Part shown: positions 17,795 to 27,484 of the stretch, in pieces
Position numbering within the stretch: position 1 is the stretch's first letter
Layout of the letters: each line of letters starts with the position of its first letter
NCBI RefSeq assembly: GCF_031326225.1
Contig: NZ_CP133720.1
Span: forward strand, 2,294,001 to 2,358,000
Source: Undibacterium cyanobacteriorum
GTDB taxonomy: Bacteria > Pseudomonadota > Gammaproteobacteria > Burkholderiales > Burkholderiaceae_D
Direction: 5' to 3'
Length of the DNA stretch: 64,000 nt
Notes under the pieces: generated by a model
Told to the model about the DNA's origin: nothing
The model's input: the letters and a program-made list of their open reading frames with translations, nothing else
Databases searched by the model: none
Translations under genes and position numbers: made by a program

Positions 17795-18217
17795 TTACTG
17801 ATTTCGCTGCAAATAGATTTCTCGCCTTGCCTCTCGGATCTGCTTGCGCAAAGCCATTCTTTCCTCAGGAGTAAGGCGATTTAACTTATTCGGTTTAAAG
17901 TCACGTTCGATGTTACCCTGACTTTGTTGCACCGTACTCGAAAGGCTCACTTGTTGAGGTGGCGGTGTTTGTGGCTGTGGTTGTGGTGGTGGATTTGCCG
18001 CTTGCTGCTCCGCCTTAGCCTGCTGGCGAGCCGCCTTTTCGGCTTGACGATTCGCTCGTATTTCTTCCATTTGTCGCTGTCGCATTTCAAACCGCTGCAT
18101 CCCTCCAGGCTTGCGGCCTTGTTGCGGCGCTGCCCAAGCAGTCTCGTTTGCGAGCGAACACACGGTCAGCGCAATCGACAAAACGACAAACTTGATTTTT
18201 GTGCCTGAAATTAACAC
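17795..18217 (-). CDS. Exported Gln/Arg-rich hypothetical protein
   Basis: Protein of 140 residues with a signal peptide (KFVVLSIALTVCSLANETAWA). A highly charged Arg/Gln/Ala helix follows, then a proline-glutamine spacer (PPPQPQPQTPPPQQ) and a conserved-looking end with LTPEERMALRKQIREARREI. Similar short periplasmic proteins with a terminal 'PEER..LR..I..A' motif occur in Burkholderiales, but I know no function. It points away from ompR, sharing the 308-base gap with it, and converges on smpB. It is secreted to the periplasm if the signal is real. Confidence 0.75.
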   Translation of the reverse strand: MLISGTKIKFVVLSIALTVCSLANETAWAAPQQGRKPGGMQRFEMRQRQMEEIRANRQAEKAARQQAKAEQQAANPPPQPQPQTPPPQQVSLSSTVQQSQGNIERDFKPNKLNRLTPEERMALRKQIREARREIYLQRNQ

Positions 18218-18525
18218 TACACTTCCTATATCGACATACGTGTTGAGCTGCTGAAAACGGAAAAGGGGCTAAATAATAAAATAGTGCCTATGCACAAATT
18301 GGAGCGACATTTTAAGCTGAGTTTTCAGAACGGCAAAATGATGCACATACACTGATAGTCTACGCATTCAAAACCTTGTTTGACAGAGCTTTTTATGTAA
18401 TCTGTGTAACACTTTGTAATCTTCGGCCAAAAATTGTTCAGCGCACATCTTTTTCCCAGTAAGATCAAGCTTGTTACAATTTGGGCGATCTAGCAGTCAC
18501 GGTACATTTCAGGCGGAGAATTTTT
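18218..18525. promoter_or_regulatory. Intergenic region between the exported protein gene and ompR
   Basis: A 308-base gene-free region that must carry the promoters of two divergent genes. A possible ompR promoter is TTCCCA (18453-18458), 16 bases, TACAAT (18475-18480), 46 bases before the ATG at 18526. A perfect TTGACA lies near 18380 but lacks a good -10 at the right distance. No ORF, repeat or hairpin of note was seen. Confidence 0.35.
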
Positions 18526-19251
18526 ATGTCAGAGAATAAATCAAAGGTCTTGGTCGTCGATGATGACGTTCGCTTACGTGATCTGCTACGACGTTACCTC
18601 ACTGAGCAAGGCTTTCAAGTCGTGGTCGCAGAAAACGCCGTCGCTATGAACAAGCTATGGATACGCGAACGTTTCGATTTGTTGGTGCTCGATTTGATGT
18701 TGCCTGGTGAAGATGGCCTCGCCATTTGCCGACGCCTTCGGGGTGCGGGCGATAACACACCGATTATCATGTTGACCGCTAAAGGAGATGAAGTCGATCG
18801 CATTATCGGTCTAGAAATGGGTGCTGATGACTACTTACCGAAGCCATTCAATCCAAGAGAACTCGTTGCTCGTATTAACGCAGTGCTGCGTCGCAAAGGT
18901 CCGGATGAAGTACCCGGCGCTCCGTCCGAGGCGCAACAAGTGGTCGAGTTTGGAAACTTCACACTTGACCTATCAACACGTACATTAAAGAAAAATGGGG
19001 AGCCCATCAATCTCACCACCGGAGAATTTTCAGTCCTCAAAGTGTTCGCACGACATGCAAGACAACCACTCTCACGCGAGAAATTGATGGAGTTAGCACG
19101 AGGACGTGAGTACGAAGTTTTCGATCGAAGCCTTGATGTACAAATTTCCCGTTTGCGCAAGCTGATCGAACTTGACCCGACCAATCCACAGTACATACAA
19201 ACTGTATGGGGACTTGGCTACGTATTCATCCCCGAAGGTCAAGGTAAATAG
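18526..19251 (+). CDS. ompR: OmpR-type response regulator
   Basis: Response regulator of 241 residues with a receiver domain (phospho-acceptor Asp56 in LVLDLMLPG; acidic pocket VDDD at 11-14; Lys in YLPKPFNPREL). A winged-helix OmpR/PhoB DNA-binding domain ends in VWGLGYVFIPEGQGK. It is very like OmpR of the EnvZ/OmpR osmoregulation pair. The start at 18526 has GGCGGAGAA in front; the longer frame from 18481 has no ribosome site. The sensor kinase follows after four bases, so the pair is one operon. Confidence 0.94.
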   Translation: MSENKSKVLVVDDDVRLRDLLRRYLTEQGFQVVVAENAVAMNKLWIRERFDLLVLDLMLPGEDGLAICRRLRGAGDNTPIIMLTAKGDEVDRIIGLEMGADDYLPKPFNPRELVARINAVLRRKGPDEVPGAPSEAQQVVEFGNFTLDLSTRTLKKNGEPINLTTGEFSVLKVFARHARQPLSREKLMELARGREYEVFDRSLDVQISRLRKLIELDPTNPQYIQTVWGLGYVFIPEGQGK

Positions 19252-19255
19252 ATTC

Positions 19256-20611
19256 ATGCAATACACCTATCAGGTCCTTCCTTGGTATCGAAGCGGCCTC
19301 TTTTGGCGGACCTTTTTTCTATTGAGCCTGTTGATGACCGCGAGCATGACGGTCTGGTTCGCGAGTTTTAAAGTCGTCGAACGTAAGCCACGCGCACAAC
19401 AAGTTTCAGCACAGATTGTATCGATAGTCACGCTCACGCGCGCAGCCCTCACGCATGCAGCGGCTGATAAGCGCCGTCAACTGCTAGTCGATCTCGCCAG
19501 CAATGAGGGTATCCAAATCTATCTACTCGAAGATGACGACCGCATCATTGAGCCGGATACCAATGCTTTTTTTCAAGAGCTAAGTGTAAGGGTGCGCCAA
19601 AAACTCGGGGTCGAAACACGCTTTGCACGTGAGGTGAATGACGAGTCTGGCTTTTGGGTGAGCTTTGTGATCGACGCGGACCACTATTGGTTAAGACTCG
19701 ATTCTGATCGCATCCAGGATGAAACGGGCCTTCAAATATTGGGTTGGGCCTCCATCACGCTGATCTTAACTTTGATCGGTGCCATCTTTATCTCTAAATT
19801 TGTTAACAATCCACTGTCACAGTTAAGTGCGGCAGCCAGAGAGCTGGCTAATGGACGTACGCCGCAGGCCTTACCTGAAGAAGGCCCGAGAGAGATTCGT
19901 GAGACTAACCTCAGCTTCAATCAAATGGTGACCGATTTAGCGAGAATCGAGCAAGATCGCGCGCTGATCTTGGCGGGGATCTCACACGATCTTCGTACAC
20001 CCATTACGAGGATGCAGTTAGAAGTAGAGATGGCGAGTCTCGACGATGCGGCTCGAACTGGAATGCAATCTGATCTGGCTCAGATGGACAGCATCATTAA
20101 CCAATTTCTAGATTACGCCAAGCCTTTTGAAGACCATACCGTGGTCGCTTTTGATATCAGTGAGATCTGCAAACAAGCGATTGTTCAATATGCTCGCAAC
20201 GAGGATACCGAAATCAGTTTCGACCTTGAATCGGAATTGCTAATGAACGGTTTAGAAATTGAAATACGCAGATGCATTGTTAATCTCTTTGAGAATGCAA
20301 GGCGCTATGGTCGTAGCCTAAATGATGACAAATTAAGATTGCACATCACTGGGAAAAAGGTATTCCTCGATGAGCAAAGCCGCATCATTCTTTCCATCAG
20401 AGATTTCGGCCCAGGTGTGCCAGCGTCCGAACTGATGCGCATGCTTCAACCATTTACTCGTCTTGACATCGCACGCGGTCAAGCTAATGGTTCTGGTTTA
20501 GGATTGGCGATTGTCGATAGAATCGTCAAACGCCACAGCGGGAAAATCAATATCGAAAATCACCGTGATGGTGGGCTCGATATCACTCTCAGTTTTCCTC
20601 CTGCACGATAA
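19256..20611 (+). CDS. envZ: EnvZ-type sensor histidine kinase
   Basis: Membrane histidine kinase of 451 residues. TM1 is about residues 17-39 and TM2 about 160-182, with a periplasmic sensor between them. A HAMP segment follows, then the H-box LAGISHDLRTPITRM with His244. The ATP-binding domain has NLFENARRYG, DFGPGVP and GSGLGLAIV. It phosphorylates the OmpR encoded just upstream (ATG at 19256, four bases after the ompR stop, AAGGT as ribosome site). The gene ends at a hairpin shared with the convergent giant coiled-coil gene. The stimulus is not evident. Confidence 0.94.
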   Translation: MQYTYQVLPWYRSGLFWRTFFLLSLLMTASMTVWFASFKVVERKPRAQQVSAQIVSIVTLTRAALTHAAADKRRQLLVDLASNEGIQIYLLEDDDRIIEPDTNAFFQELSVRVRQKLGVETRFAREVNDESGFWVSFVIDADHYWLRLDSDRIQDETGLQILGWASITLILTLIGAIFISKFVNNPLSQLSAAARELANGRTPQALPEEGPREIRETNLSFNQMVTDLARIEQDRALILAGISHDLRTPITRMQLEVEMASLDDAARTGMQSDLAQMDSIINQFLDYAKPFEDHTVVAFDISEICKQAIVQYARNEDTEISFDLESELLMNGLEIEIRRCIVNLFENARRYGRSLNDDKLRLHITGKKVFLDEQSRIILSIRDFGPGVPASELMRMLQPFTRLDIARGQANGSGLGLAIVDRIVKRHSGKINIENHRDGGLDITLSFPPAR

Positions 20612-20635
20612 AAAAAGCCGAGTACAACTCGGCTT
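20611..20635 (-). terminator. Intrinsic terminator of the giant coiled-coil gene
   Basis: AAGCCGAG (20615-20622) pairs with CTCGGCTT (20628-20635) across TACAA. On the minus strand the stem is followed by six T (20616-20611), giving a proper terminator for the leftward gene. On the plus strand the tail is weaker but may also stop envZ transcripts. Confidence 0.75.
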
Positions 20636-20671
20636 AAACTCGGTTTTATGATGCTCCCATATCGACCTGAA

Positions 20672-23600
20672 TCACATCTGTGCGTCTTTAGTTGAAGCAG
20701 AATCGTGTTTATCATTTCCCAATTGATAGCTCATCTTAAAGCGGTCTGCTGCTTGTAAATTTTCATCAAGCGCTGTTGCTGCCAACTTCTGCTTGATCGG
20801 AGCTTGTGCTTGTACTGAGGCCTGCTTTGCTTGCAAGGCACTCCAACTCACCGCACCAACCAAACCTAAACTTAAAAGCACACTAAATAGCACAGGGGAA
20901 CGTAATGCGCTCTTCGATTTCTTTTTCGACGTGAACATCGTTTCATCTAAAGCGATTTGAACTGGTGCTTGTTCCAACACGTTTTTCGCCATCGAGCACC
21001 ATTCCAGATGCTGTGTTTGATCGGTCTTGAGGCGCTCTATCAAAGCTTGCGTCAAATTAATCGCCTCCTCTTTTTCATCGGCGAGCTCTTTTTCTGCAAG
21101 ACTTGTTTGATGAGTCAATTCATTTTTTTTGCGCTCAACTTGTGCCCTAGTTTCCTCAATCGCGCGCTGATACACTTGTTTTGCTTCTTCTTGCTCCGCA
21201 ATCATTTGCTCCGCTAATGAACGTGCGGCGTGTTCTGCATTTAACTTCGCAGCTAAGGCTGCTTGAGCCTCTTGCTCGCGCAACAAACGTTGTTCATGCT
21301 GACGGCGTAATTCTTGTGCCTGTACAATTTGCTCCGCCAAGAGCCCTGCAACTTTTCGTTCCAAATGCTCATTTTCCTGTTCCAAACTCGCTAACTTTTC
21401 CTGCTCATCGAGCGCAGCCTGCGCTTCATCACGTGCTCGTTGCTCAGCCTCGGCGCGAGCCGTCGCCGCTAAAGTCAATTTCAAATCTTCCTCGATCTTC
21501 GCTTGCATTTGAGCATTCAACTCTTGCTCTGCTTGCAGTCTCAGCTCCGCTTGTACTCTTGCTTGATTCTCTAAGTCTGCGCGCTTACGAGCCTCTTCAA
21601 GCACCATACGTTCCGCATCTAATTTCAATTCGATGTCGCGCAAACTCGCTTGATGTAACGCGGCAAGTTCCTGTTCAATATTTGTCTGCTCCTGACGTTT
21701 CGCAAGCTCTTCCGTCTCCAGCGCCAAGCGGGCCATGTTTGCTTTCTGTAAGGCGAGTAATTGCTCTGCATTAGTTTGCTCTGCCGAGGCCAAACTTGTT
21801 TCTAGGGCGTATTGCTGTTCGGCGAGAACCCGAGCTTCATTCTCGATCGTGAGGCGGTCCTGCAAGGCAATTCTCGCTTCTTGCTCGGCCAAAATTCTTG
21901 CCTCGCATTCCTGCAGATAATTGGTTTCGATTGTCTTGCGGCGCTCTAACTCTTGAACCAAAGTTGCCTCAGCGGCCCGTTTTTGCTGAAGCAGTTGCAA
22001 CTCTTCTTGTTCCTTGCTGATACGTTGCAATTCTATTTCACGGAGTTCTTCGGCCTGTTGTTGACGATCCTGAATCAACATCAATGCAGTTCGTTGTGCC
22101 TCTGCATGTTCACGAGAAGTGATAAATAAAGCATTTTCGGTCTCAAACTTTTCTTCGATATAACGCTGGGCGAGTTGCTCTTGCTCGGCCCTCTGACGCT
22201 CGGTTTCGGCCAACATTGCTTCATAGCGCAAGCGTTCACTCAAAGCTGCCATTGCAGTTTTTTCATCGGCGATTTTATTGGCAATACTTGTGGCCAAAGC
22301 CGTCTCCAGCTCTGATTTCTCCAAACTCACTTGAGAAGATTCTTGCAATAACCGATTTTTTTCTTCCAATGCTTCAATCGCCTGAAGACGAGCCAATTTC
22401 TCTTTCTCAGCCAGTTGCAAATATGCCTGTTCCTCGGCATTCAGTTTTTCGAGTTCCTGTTGAGTTTGGCGTGAGAGAAGCTCTTTCTCTTCTGCCAAAT
22501 TCATCTTTTCGCGCTCAGCTTGTTCAAGTTTTGAAGCGGCCTCGTGGGAAGCCTTCTCTGCTGCCTGCGCTATTTTTGCGATTTCAAGAGCTTGTTTTTC
22601 TTGATGAATACGAGTTTCATGTAAAGCATGTAATTCCTGTTCTTCCGAAATACGCTCTTGCAATACACGGTTAAACAATTGTTGCGCCTCTACATTCGCT
22701 GCAATTGTATCGTGTAGGATTTGTTCCTTAGCGAGTGCAGCTTCCGCTTCTAACTTTGCTAGATTTGCTTGCTCTAAGTTAATCGCTGCCAGTTTCAAAG
22801 CAGCACACTCAATTTCATTTTGTGCCTGCAAAGTTGCGAGAACAGCCTGCTCCTCTTGAAGCTTTTGATTAGTCAAACGGAGAACTTCGGCATCGGCATC
22901 GTGGCGTTGCTGTGCCACCGCTTCCAATTCCTGAATTCGTGCGCGTTTTTGCACCAAGACTTGGCGTGCCTGATCTTGCAAATTAGCATACGCATCAACT
23001 TTTGCATGCAGTTCTTGCTCTGCCTTCAACTTCTCTTCAGCCAAGCGTTTGGACTCAGCTTCCGCACGCACTCGTTCCTGGCTGAGTTGTTCTGCCTCAC
23101 GTTCAAGGCGTAATCGTTCCTCGGCCTGTTGCGCGGCCATAGACTCTTGCTCTAGGCGTTGTTTTTGGAGCCGCTCTTCCTCCAACGCTGCCTGAGCCTT
23201 CTGTTGTTCAAGCTTTTCGATTTCGGCCATACTGGCGAGTGCATGCTGTTGAGATTGAAGTTTTGCTTTTTCAAGCTGCGCCAATTCACAAGCACGTTGA
23301 GCACGCTTTTCAGCCGCATCCTTTATTTGAAGTTCCAGCTGAATTTTTTCCTGATTTTGTGCAAGTAATTTTTCTTCCGCTGCTGTTTTTTCAGCGATTG
23401 CCACCTGCATTTTCTGTTCTGAGGCGATACGCTCTTGATTCACTCGCACATATTCTTGTTCAGCGTTGGCCTTCGCTTTTAGTTCTTCGACCAGTTTCGC
23501 TTCAACTTGTTTTTTCTCGGACAAAAGCTCAAGCTTGCGGCGTTCTTCCTGTTCCCGCTGCTTGATGAGTTCAGCCAGTGCTTTGGCTTCTTCCGCTTTC

Positions 23601-25924
23601 AACTTCGCTGTTTCTGCATTCTGTTTTTGTAGCTCGGCATGTTCTTGCATTTTTTGCAGACGCAATTGCTCGGCAGCGAGCATTTGTTGACGAGCGAGCT
23701 TAGCTTCCTTTTCTTTTTCTTGGCGTGCATAAAGCATTTGGGCATGCTCGCGATCTGCTTTCGCACGCTCAAGTACCTGCTCGGCAGCTTCGCGTTCTGC
23801 CTCAAGTTTTTCTTGTTCAGCCAATGCTGCGTCTCGCTCCGCTTCCAAACGTAACTGCTCAGCCTTACGCAGTTCAACTGCTTGACGCGCTTTCACCAAA
23901 GCCAAACTCGCTGCTTTGCATTGAAGGTCAGAATGAAGTTGAGCCTGTTCCAAGGCTTGTCGCTCTGCCTCCGTGGTGGCTTCAATGGCTCGCTTTTGTG
24001 CTCTTTCGATTTCCTCTTTTTGAGCAGCGAGTTGCTTAGCCTCCTCTTCGGCCTTTACTCGCTCAGCCGCTGCGGTTTCTGCCTCTTTTTCAGCTTGAAG
24101 TTTTTCTTGAGCGGCCAACAACAATTTTTCGGCTGATTCGGCACGACGCTTTTCAATTGCGAGTTTCTCCTGGATCAATTGAAGTGCTTCAGCCTCACTA
24201 TCGACTCTCGCTTGCTGCGCTTCTAAGAGTGCCTGACTATCTTCACTTTTTTGCATGGCGAGCATTGCTAAATGCTGTCCTAACTTGACGTTTTCGACAG
24301 TATTTTCCAAGGCATTTTTTTCCGCCACGCATTTCACTTCCTGAGCAATCCGCATGGCTTCCTGCGCTTGACGTTGCATCTCGAGTACTTCAGCCTCTGT
24401 TGCAGATGCTTTCGCTAAAGTTTCCTTCTCAGCGATCACCTTACGCTCGGCTTCAAGTTTCGCCTGAATCGCTTTCGCTGCACGTTGTTCAGCTTCCGCT
24501 CTCAACTTCTCTGCTTGAGCTAAGGCAATCACTGTTTGTGCTTTGGAATTTGCTGCTTCATTTGCTTGCTTCAAATATTCAGCCTGTTTTGCGATCGCTT
24601 CTAAAGCTTTACGTTCAGCTTCGGCTTTTTCCTTCGCCAACTGAACCGCTTCCAGTTCTAATGCCGTTTTCTCTTCAGCGTAGCGTTTCGCACGTTCCTC
24701 TTCGTCACGACGTTGTTTCGCGGTCTGCGCAGCCGCAAGCTCTGCCTCACGGCGCTGTTTGGCCTCTTCATTCGCCCGCTCTTCTGCTTCAATACGATTT
24801 CGAGTATGCGCATCGGCATGAGTCTCGTTTTCAACACGCATCAAGGCTTTCGTCTGCAATTCTTTTTCGGCCTCAATCCGCAACTCAGTGGCACGCCGAA
24901 TTTGCTCTTCGGCTTCACTACGAGCGAGTGCTGCGGCAGCAGCGACTTTCTCAGCTTGTTCTCGGCGCTGGGCAGCAGCCAATAATTCAGCTTCTGCTTG
25001 TAGTCGCAATTGAATAGCGTCGGCAGCGCGCTTTTCCGAATCAACTCTCGCTTGTGCAATCGCTTGGAATTCTTGTTCCATCATGGCGCGTCCGCGAGCT
25101 TCCTCTAACGCACGCACCTCTAGCGGTGTTCGGCTCAAGCTAATTTCGAGAGCCATCGCTTCGGCCTGATCGCGTTCCATGTTTATTTGCTGCGCCTCAC
25201 TACGGGCGGCCATCAGACGTTGCTTGGTGAGACGCGCTTCGCGCTCTTGGCGCTCGCGTTCGCGTGCCAATTCTGCCACTTTTGCATCGACACGGGCACG
25301 TTCTTTAGCTTCAATCTGAGCTGCGTATGCCGCAGCTGTACGTTCGGCGGCCCACTGTTTCGCAGCTTCGTTTTCAGCAGCCACTTTCTCTGCTTCGATT
25401 TTTGCTTGGGCGCTCAGTTGCGCATCTAGCTTAATTTGCTCTAGGGTTTGCGCCTTCGATTCGAGTATCGTCTTAGCGCGCACCTCAGATTTAAAGCGAG
25501 CCTCTTCGTCTAACAAGCTTTGTGCTTGGAGCTCTTTGGATTCCTTAGCGAGCGCTACGGCACGTTCCTGCGCTCCGTGAGCTGCTTTTTTTTCTGATTC
25601 CAATCGCGCTTGCTCTGCATTCAATTCTTCTTTTTCAGCACGATTTCTTTCTTCAGTCGCAGCGGCGACACTCGTGTCCATTTCAGCGCGCTGTTCGGCT
25701 AGATTTTTAGCCTCAAGGTCAGCCTTCATACGCTGTTCGGCGGCCACGGTTGCTTTGGCCTCAGCCTCGACTCGTGCGATTGCAGCACGAATCCCCTTCA
25801 CATCAATCCGGGCATTCGAAGGCAAATCATCAGGAACGATTTCGTTTCCGATCAATGCTGTAATGTCATCTTTTGCAGATGAAGCAATGGCTAAGCGATT
25901 GAGTATCAGTTGATTATCATTCAT
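20672..25924 (-). CDS. Giant Ala/Glu/Gln-rich coiled-coil protein with C-terminal membrane anchor
   Basis: Protein of 1750 residues that I cannot place in a named family. Residues 1-50 form a short distinct N-terminus (DDITALIGNEIVPDDLPSNA). From about 50 to 1660 there is near-continuous alpha-helical heptad-type sequence dominated by Ala, Glu, Gln, Lys, Arg and Leu, with almost no Gly, Pro or Trp. Lys-rich KKKSKSALR then precedes one hydrophobic segment at about 1676-1695 and a 55-residue polar tail. By the positive-inside rule the long rod is cytoplasmic and the tail periplasmic. This resembles TolA turned around, or a tail-anchored scaffold. The start has ACGAGGTGTACC ahead. It converges on envZ and diverges from the aminotransferase gene. 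Structural or polar-organising function is only inference. Confidence 0.85.
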   Translation of the reverse strand: MNDNQLILNRLAIASSAKDDITALIGNEIVPDDLPSNARIDVKGIRAAIARVEAEAKATVAAEQRMKADLEAKNLAEQRAEMDTSVAAATEERNRAEKEELNAEQARLESEKKAAHGAQERAVALAKESKELQAQSLLDEEARFKSEVRAKTILESKAQTLEQIKLDAQLSAQAKIEAEKVAAENEAAKQWAAERTAAAYAAQIEAKERARVDAKVAELARERERQEREARLTKQRLMAARSEAQQINMERDQAEAMALEISLSRTPLEVRALEEARGRAMMEQEFQAIAQARVDSEKRAADAIQLRLQAEAELLAAAQRREQAEKVAAAAALARSEAEEQIRRATELRIEAEKELQTKALMRVENETHADAHTRNRIEAEERANEEAKQRREAELAAAQTAKQRRDEEERAKRYAEEKTALELEAVQLAKEKAEAERKALEAIAKQAEYLKQANEAANSKAQTVIALAQAEKLRAEAEQRAAKAIQAKLEAERKVIAEKETLAKASATEAEVLEMQRQAQEAMRIAQEVKCVAEKNALENTVENVKLGQHLAMLAMQKSEDSQALLEAQQARVDSEAEALQLIQEKLAIEKRRAESAEKLLLAAQEKLQAEKEAETAAAERVKAEEEAKQLAAQKEEIERAQKRAIEATTEAERQALEQAQLHSDLQCKAASLALVKARQAVELRKAEQLRLEAERDAALAEQEKLEAEREAAEQVLERAKADREHAQMLYARQEKEKEAKLARQQMLAAEQLRLQKMQEHAELQKQNAETAKLKAEEAKALAELIKQREQEERRKLELLSEKKQVEAKLVEELKAKANAEQEYVRVNQERIASEQKMQVAIAEKTAAEEKLLAQNQEKIQLELQIKDAAEKRAQRACELAQLEKAKLQSQQHALASMAEIEKLEQQKAQAALEEERLQKQRLEQESMAAQQAEERLRLEREAEQLSQERVRAEAESKRLAEEKLKAEQELHAKVDAYANLQDQARQVLVQKRARIQELEAVAQQRHDADAEVLRLTNQKLQEEQAVLATLQAQNEIECAALKLAAINLEQANLAKLEAEAALAKEQILHDTIAANVEAQQLFNRVLQERISEEQELHALHETRIHQEKQALEIAKIAQAAEKASHEAASKLEQAEREKMNLAEEKELLSRQTQQELEKLNAEEQAYLQLAEKEKLARLQAIEALEEKNRLLQESSQVSLEKSELETALATSIANKIADEKTAMAALSERLRYEAMLAETERQRAEQEQLAQRYIEEKFETENALFITSREHAEAQRTALMLIQDRQQQAEELREIELQRISKEQEELQLLQQKRAAEATLVQELERRKTIETNYLQECEARILAEQEARIALQDRLTIENEARVLAEQQYALETSLASAEQTNAEQLLALQKANMARLALETEELAKRQEQTNIEQELAALHQASLRDIELKLDAERMVLEEARKRADLENQARVQAELRLQAEQELNAQMQAKIEEDLKLTLAATARAEAEQRARDEAQAALDEQEKLASLEQENEHLERKVAGLLAEQIVQAQELRRQHEQRLLREQEAQAALAAKLNAEHAARSLAEQMIAEQEEAKQVYQRAIEETRAQVERKKNELTHQTSLAEKELADEKEEAINLTQALIERLKTDQTQHLEWCSMAKNVLEQAPVQIALDETMFTSKKKSKSALRSPVLFSVLLSLGLVGAVSWSALQAKQASVQAQAPIKQKLAATALDENLQAADRFKMSYQLGNDKHDSASTKDAQM

Positions 25925-26096
25925 GGTACACCTCGTAAATGCACAGACTCACTTGAATCAGCCTGGCTCACACCAAATGGGAATTTTCTAACTTGGATTA
26001 TGGTCGAGATGCTTGTAAATGAAGCTTCGAGAAAGAGGTCAAATCGCCTGCAATTCGAGCTTTAAACTGGTAGGAATGATCATATTGCTAAAACGT

Positions 26097-26126
26097 CTGA
26101 TTCGATTTGATTGGTAAGGATACAAT
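26097..26126 (+). promoter_or_regulatory. Putative promoter of the aminotransferase gene
   Basis: CTGATT (26097-26102) and TACAAT (26121-26126) are separated by 18 bases and lie about 36 bases upstream of the ATG at 26162. The -10 matches five of six consensus bases and the -35 is weak. Confidence 0.35.
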
Positions 26127-26161
26127 AGACCTAATTGATTTTACCCACCCTAATTCGTGCT

Positions 26162-27340
26162 ATGACCCCATCCGTCCTGACACTCAACTCAAAACTTCCT
26201 GGTGTAACAACAACGATTTTTCAAACCATGTCTTCGATCGCTCAAGAGGCGAAGGCGATTAATCTTGGACAAGGTTCTCCAGATTTCGATTGTGCTCCTG
26301 AATTGATTCAGTCTGTTCATGGCGCGATGCTGGCCGGCCACAATCAATATCCACCGATGATAGGTAGCTTAAATCTCAGACAAGCCGTCGTGCAAAAAGT
26401 CGAACAACTCTATCGAGCACGGTATGACGTCAATGGTGAGATTACGATTACTTCGGGTGCGACACAGGGACTCTTGACCAGTATTCTTGCGACCGTCCAT
26501 GCGGGCGACGAAGTAATTGTCATCGAACCAGCATATGACAGTTATGTCCCCAGCATACAACTGGCAGGAGGAATTCCGGTTCGCGTTCCCATGCACTATC
26601 TCAAGAGCGAAGCGCGCTTCAGTTACGATTGGGATCTTGTCAGAAATGCGCTGAGTCCACGAACGCGGATGATCATCATCAATTCACCTCATAACCCTAC
26701 GGGGGTATGCCTTGATCAGGAAGACCTCGACACGCTCGCTGAAATCGTGAGAGATAGCAATATCATCATTTTGTCGGATGAAGTTTATGAGCACATGGTA
26801 TTCGACCGTCGAAAGCACAATTCACTCGCAAGTCACGAGGAATTGCGTCAGCGCACCCTTATCGTTTCAAGCTTCGGAAAAACCTATCATGTCACAGGAT
26901 GGAAGATCGGTTATGTGCTCGGGCCGCACAATTTGATGCAAGAATTTCGTAAAGTCCACCAATTCAATGTCTTTACTGCCAACTCAGCGATGCAAATCGG
27001 CATTGCGAATTTTATGGAAGATCCGCAGCCCTATCTTGATTTGCCCGGCTTCTATCAAGCAAAGCGCGACTATTTCCGAGACGGGCTAAGCAACACAGCG
27101 TTTAAACTTTTGCCGACCGAAGGTAGTTATTTTCAGTGCGTGGATTATTCGGAACTCTCCGATGTATCAGAACTGGAATTTGCAACGTGGCTATGTCAAC
27201 AAATTGGCGTTGCTGCGATCCCTATTTCAGCCTTTTATCATGAGAAAAAAGACCAAAAGCTGGTGCGATTTTGTTTCGCTAAGAAAATCACCACGCTCGA
27301 TCAGGCCATAGAGAAATTACAAAAACTAAAATTCAAATAA
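26162..27340 (+). CDS. PLP-dependent aminotransferase (methionine aminotransferase, YbdL-like)
   Basis: Class I aminotransferase of 392 residues. GQGSPDFDCAPELI and NQYPPMIGSLNLRQAV are the substrate-side motifs, INSPHNPTG is the conserved loop, and the PLP-binding lysine is in SSFGKTYHVTGWKIGY. NQYPPMIGS and the TGWKIGY context fit the methionine aminotransferase (YbdL) subgroup, which acts on 2-oxo-4-methylthiobutanoate in methionine salvage. Substrate choice is inferred from family only. ATG 26162 is preferred over an in-frame TTG at 26135. It stands alone, divergent from the giant coiled-coil gene. Confidence 0.88.
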   Translation: MTPSVLTLNSKLPGVTTTIFQTMSSIAQEAKAINLGQGSPDFDCAPELIQSVHGAMLAGHNQYPPMIGSLNLRQAVVQKVEQLYRARYDVNGEITITSGATQGLLTSILATVHAGDEVIVIEPAYDSYVPSIQLAGGIPVRVPMHYLKSEARFSYDWDLVRNALSPRTRMIIINSPHNPTGVCLDQEDLDTLAEIVRDSNIIILSDEVYEHMVFDRRKHNSLASHEELRQRTLIVSSFGKTYHVTGWKIGYVLGPHNLMQEFRKVHQFNVFTANSAMQIGIANFMEDPQPYLDLPGFYQAKRDYFRDGLSNTAFKLLPTEGSYFQCVDYSELSDVSELEFATWLCQQIGVAAIPISAFYHEKKDQKLVRFCFAKKITTLDQAIEKLQKLKFK

Positions 27341-27484
27341 TCATTGGATAGTGATTTGTGTTCATCTGGGACGAAGGCATGGTAAGGACGATCGCATGCT
27401 TGGCCTTGTGCTTTGACTTAGGCTTGGATTCAAATCGAAAATGGCCGTTTTGCTGATTTTCAAAGAATCGCAAAAGATCAAACA

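Noticed and set aside
20957..25913. Many open frames of 60-205 codons on the plus strand opposite the giant coiled-coil gene (for example 21181-21774 and 24400-25017)
   Set aside because: They arise because the repetitive Ala/Glu/Gln codons read in reverse give few stops. They overlap each other, lack ribosome sites and have unnatural Leu/Ser/Phe-rich composition.
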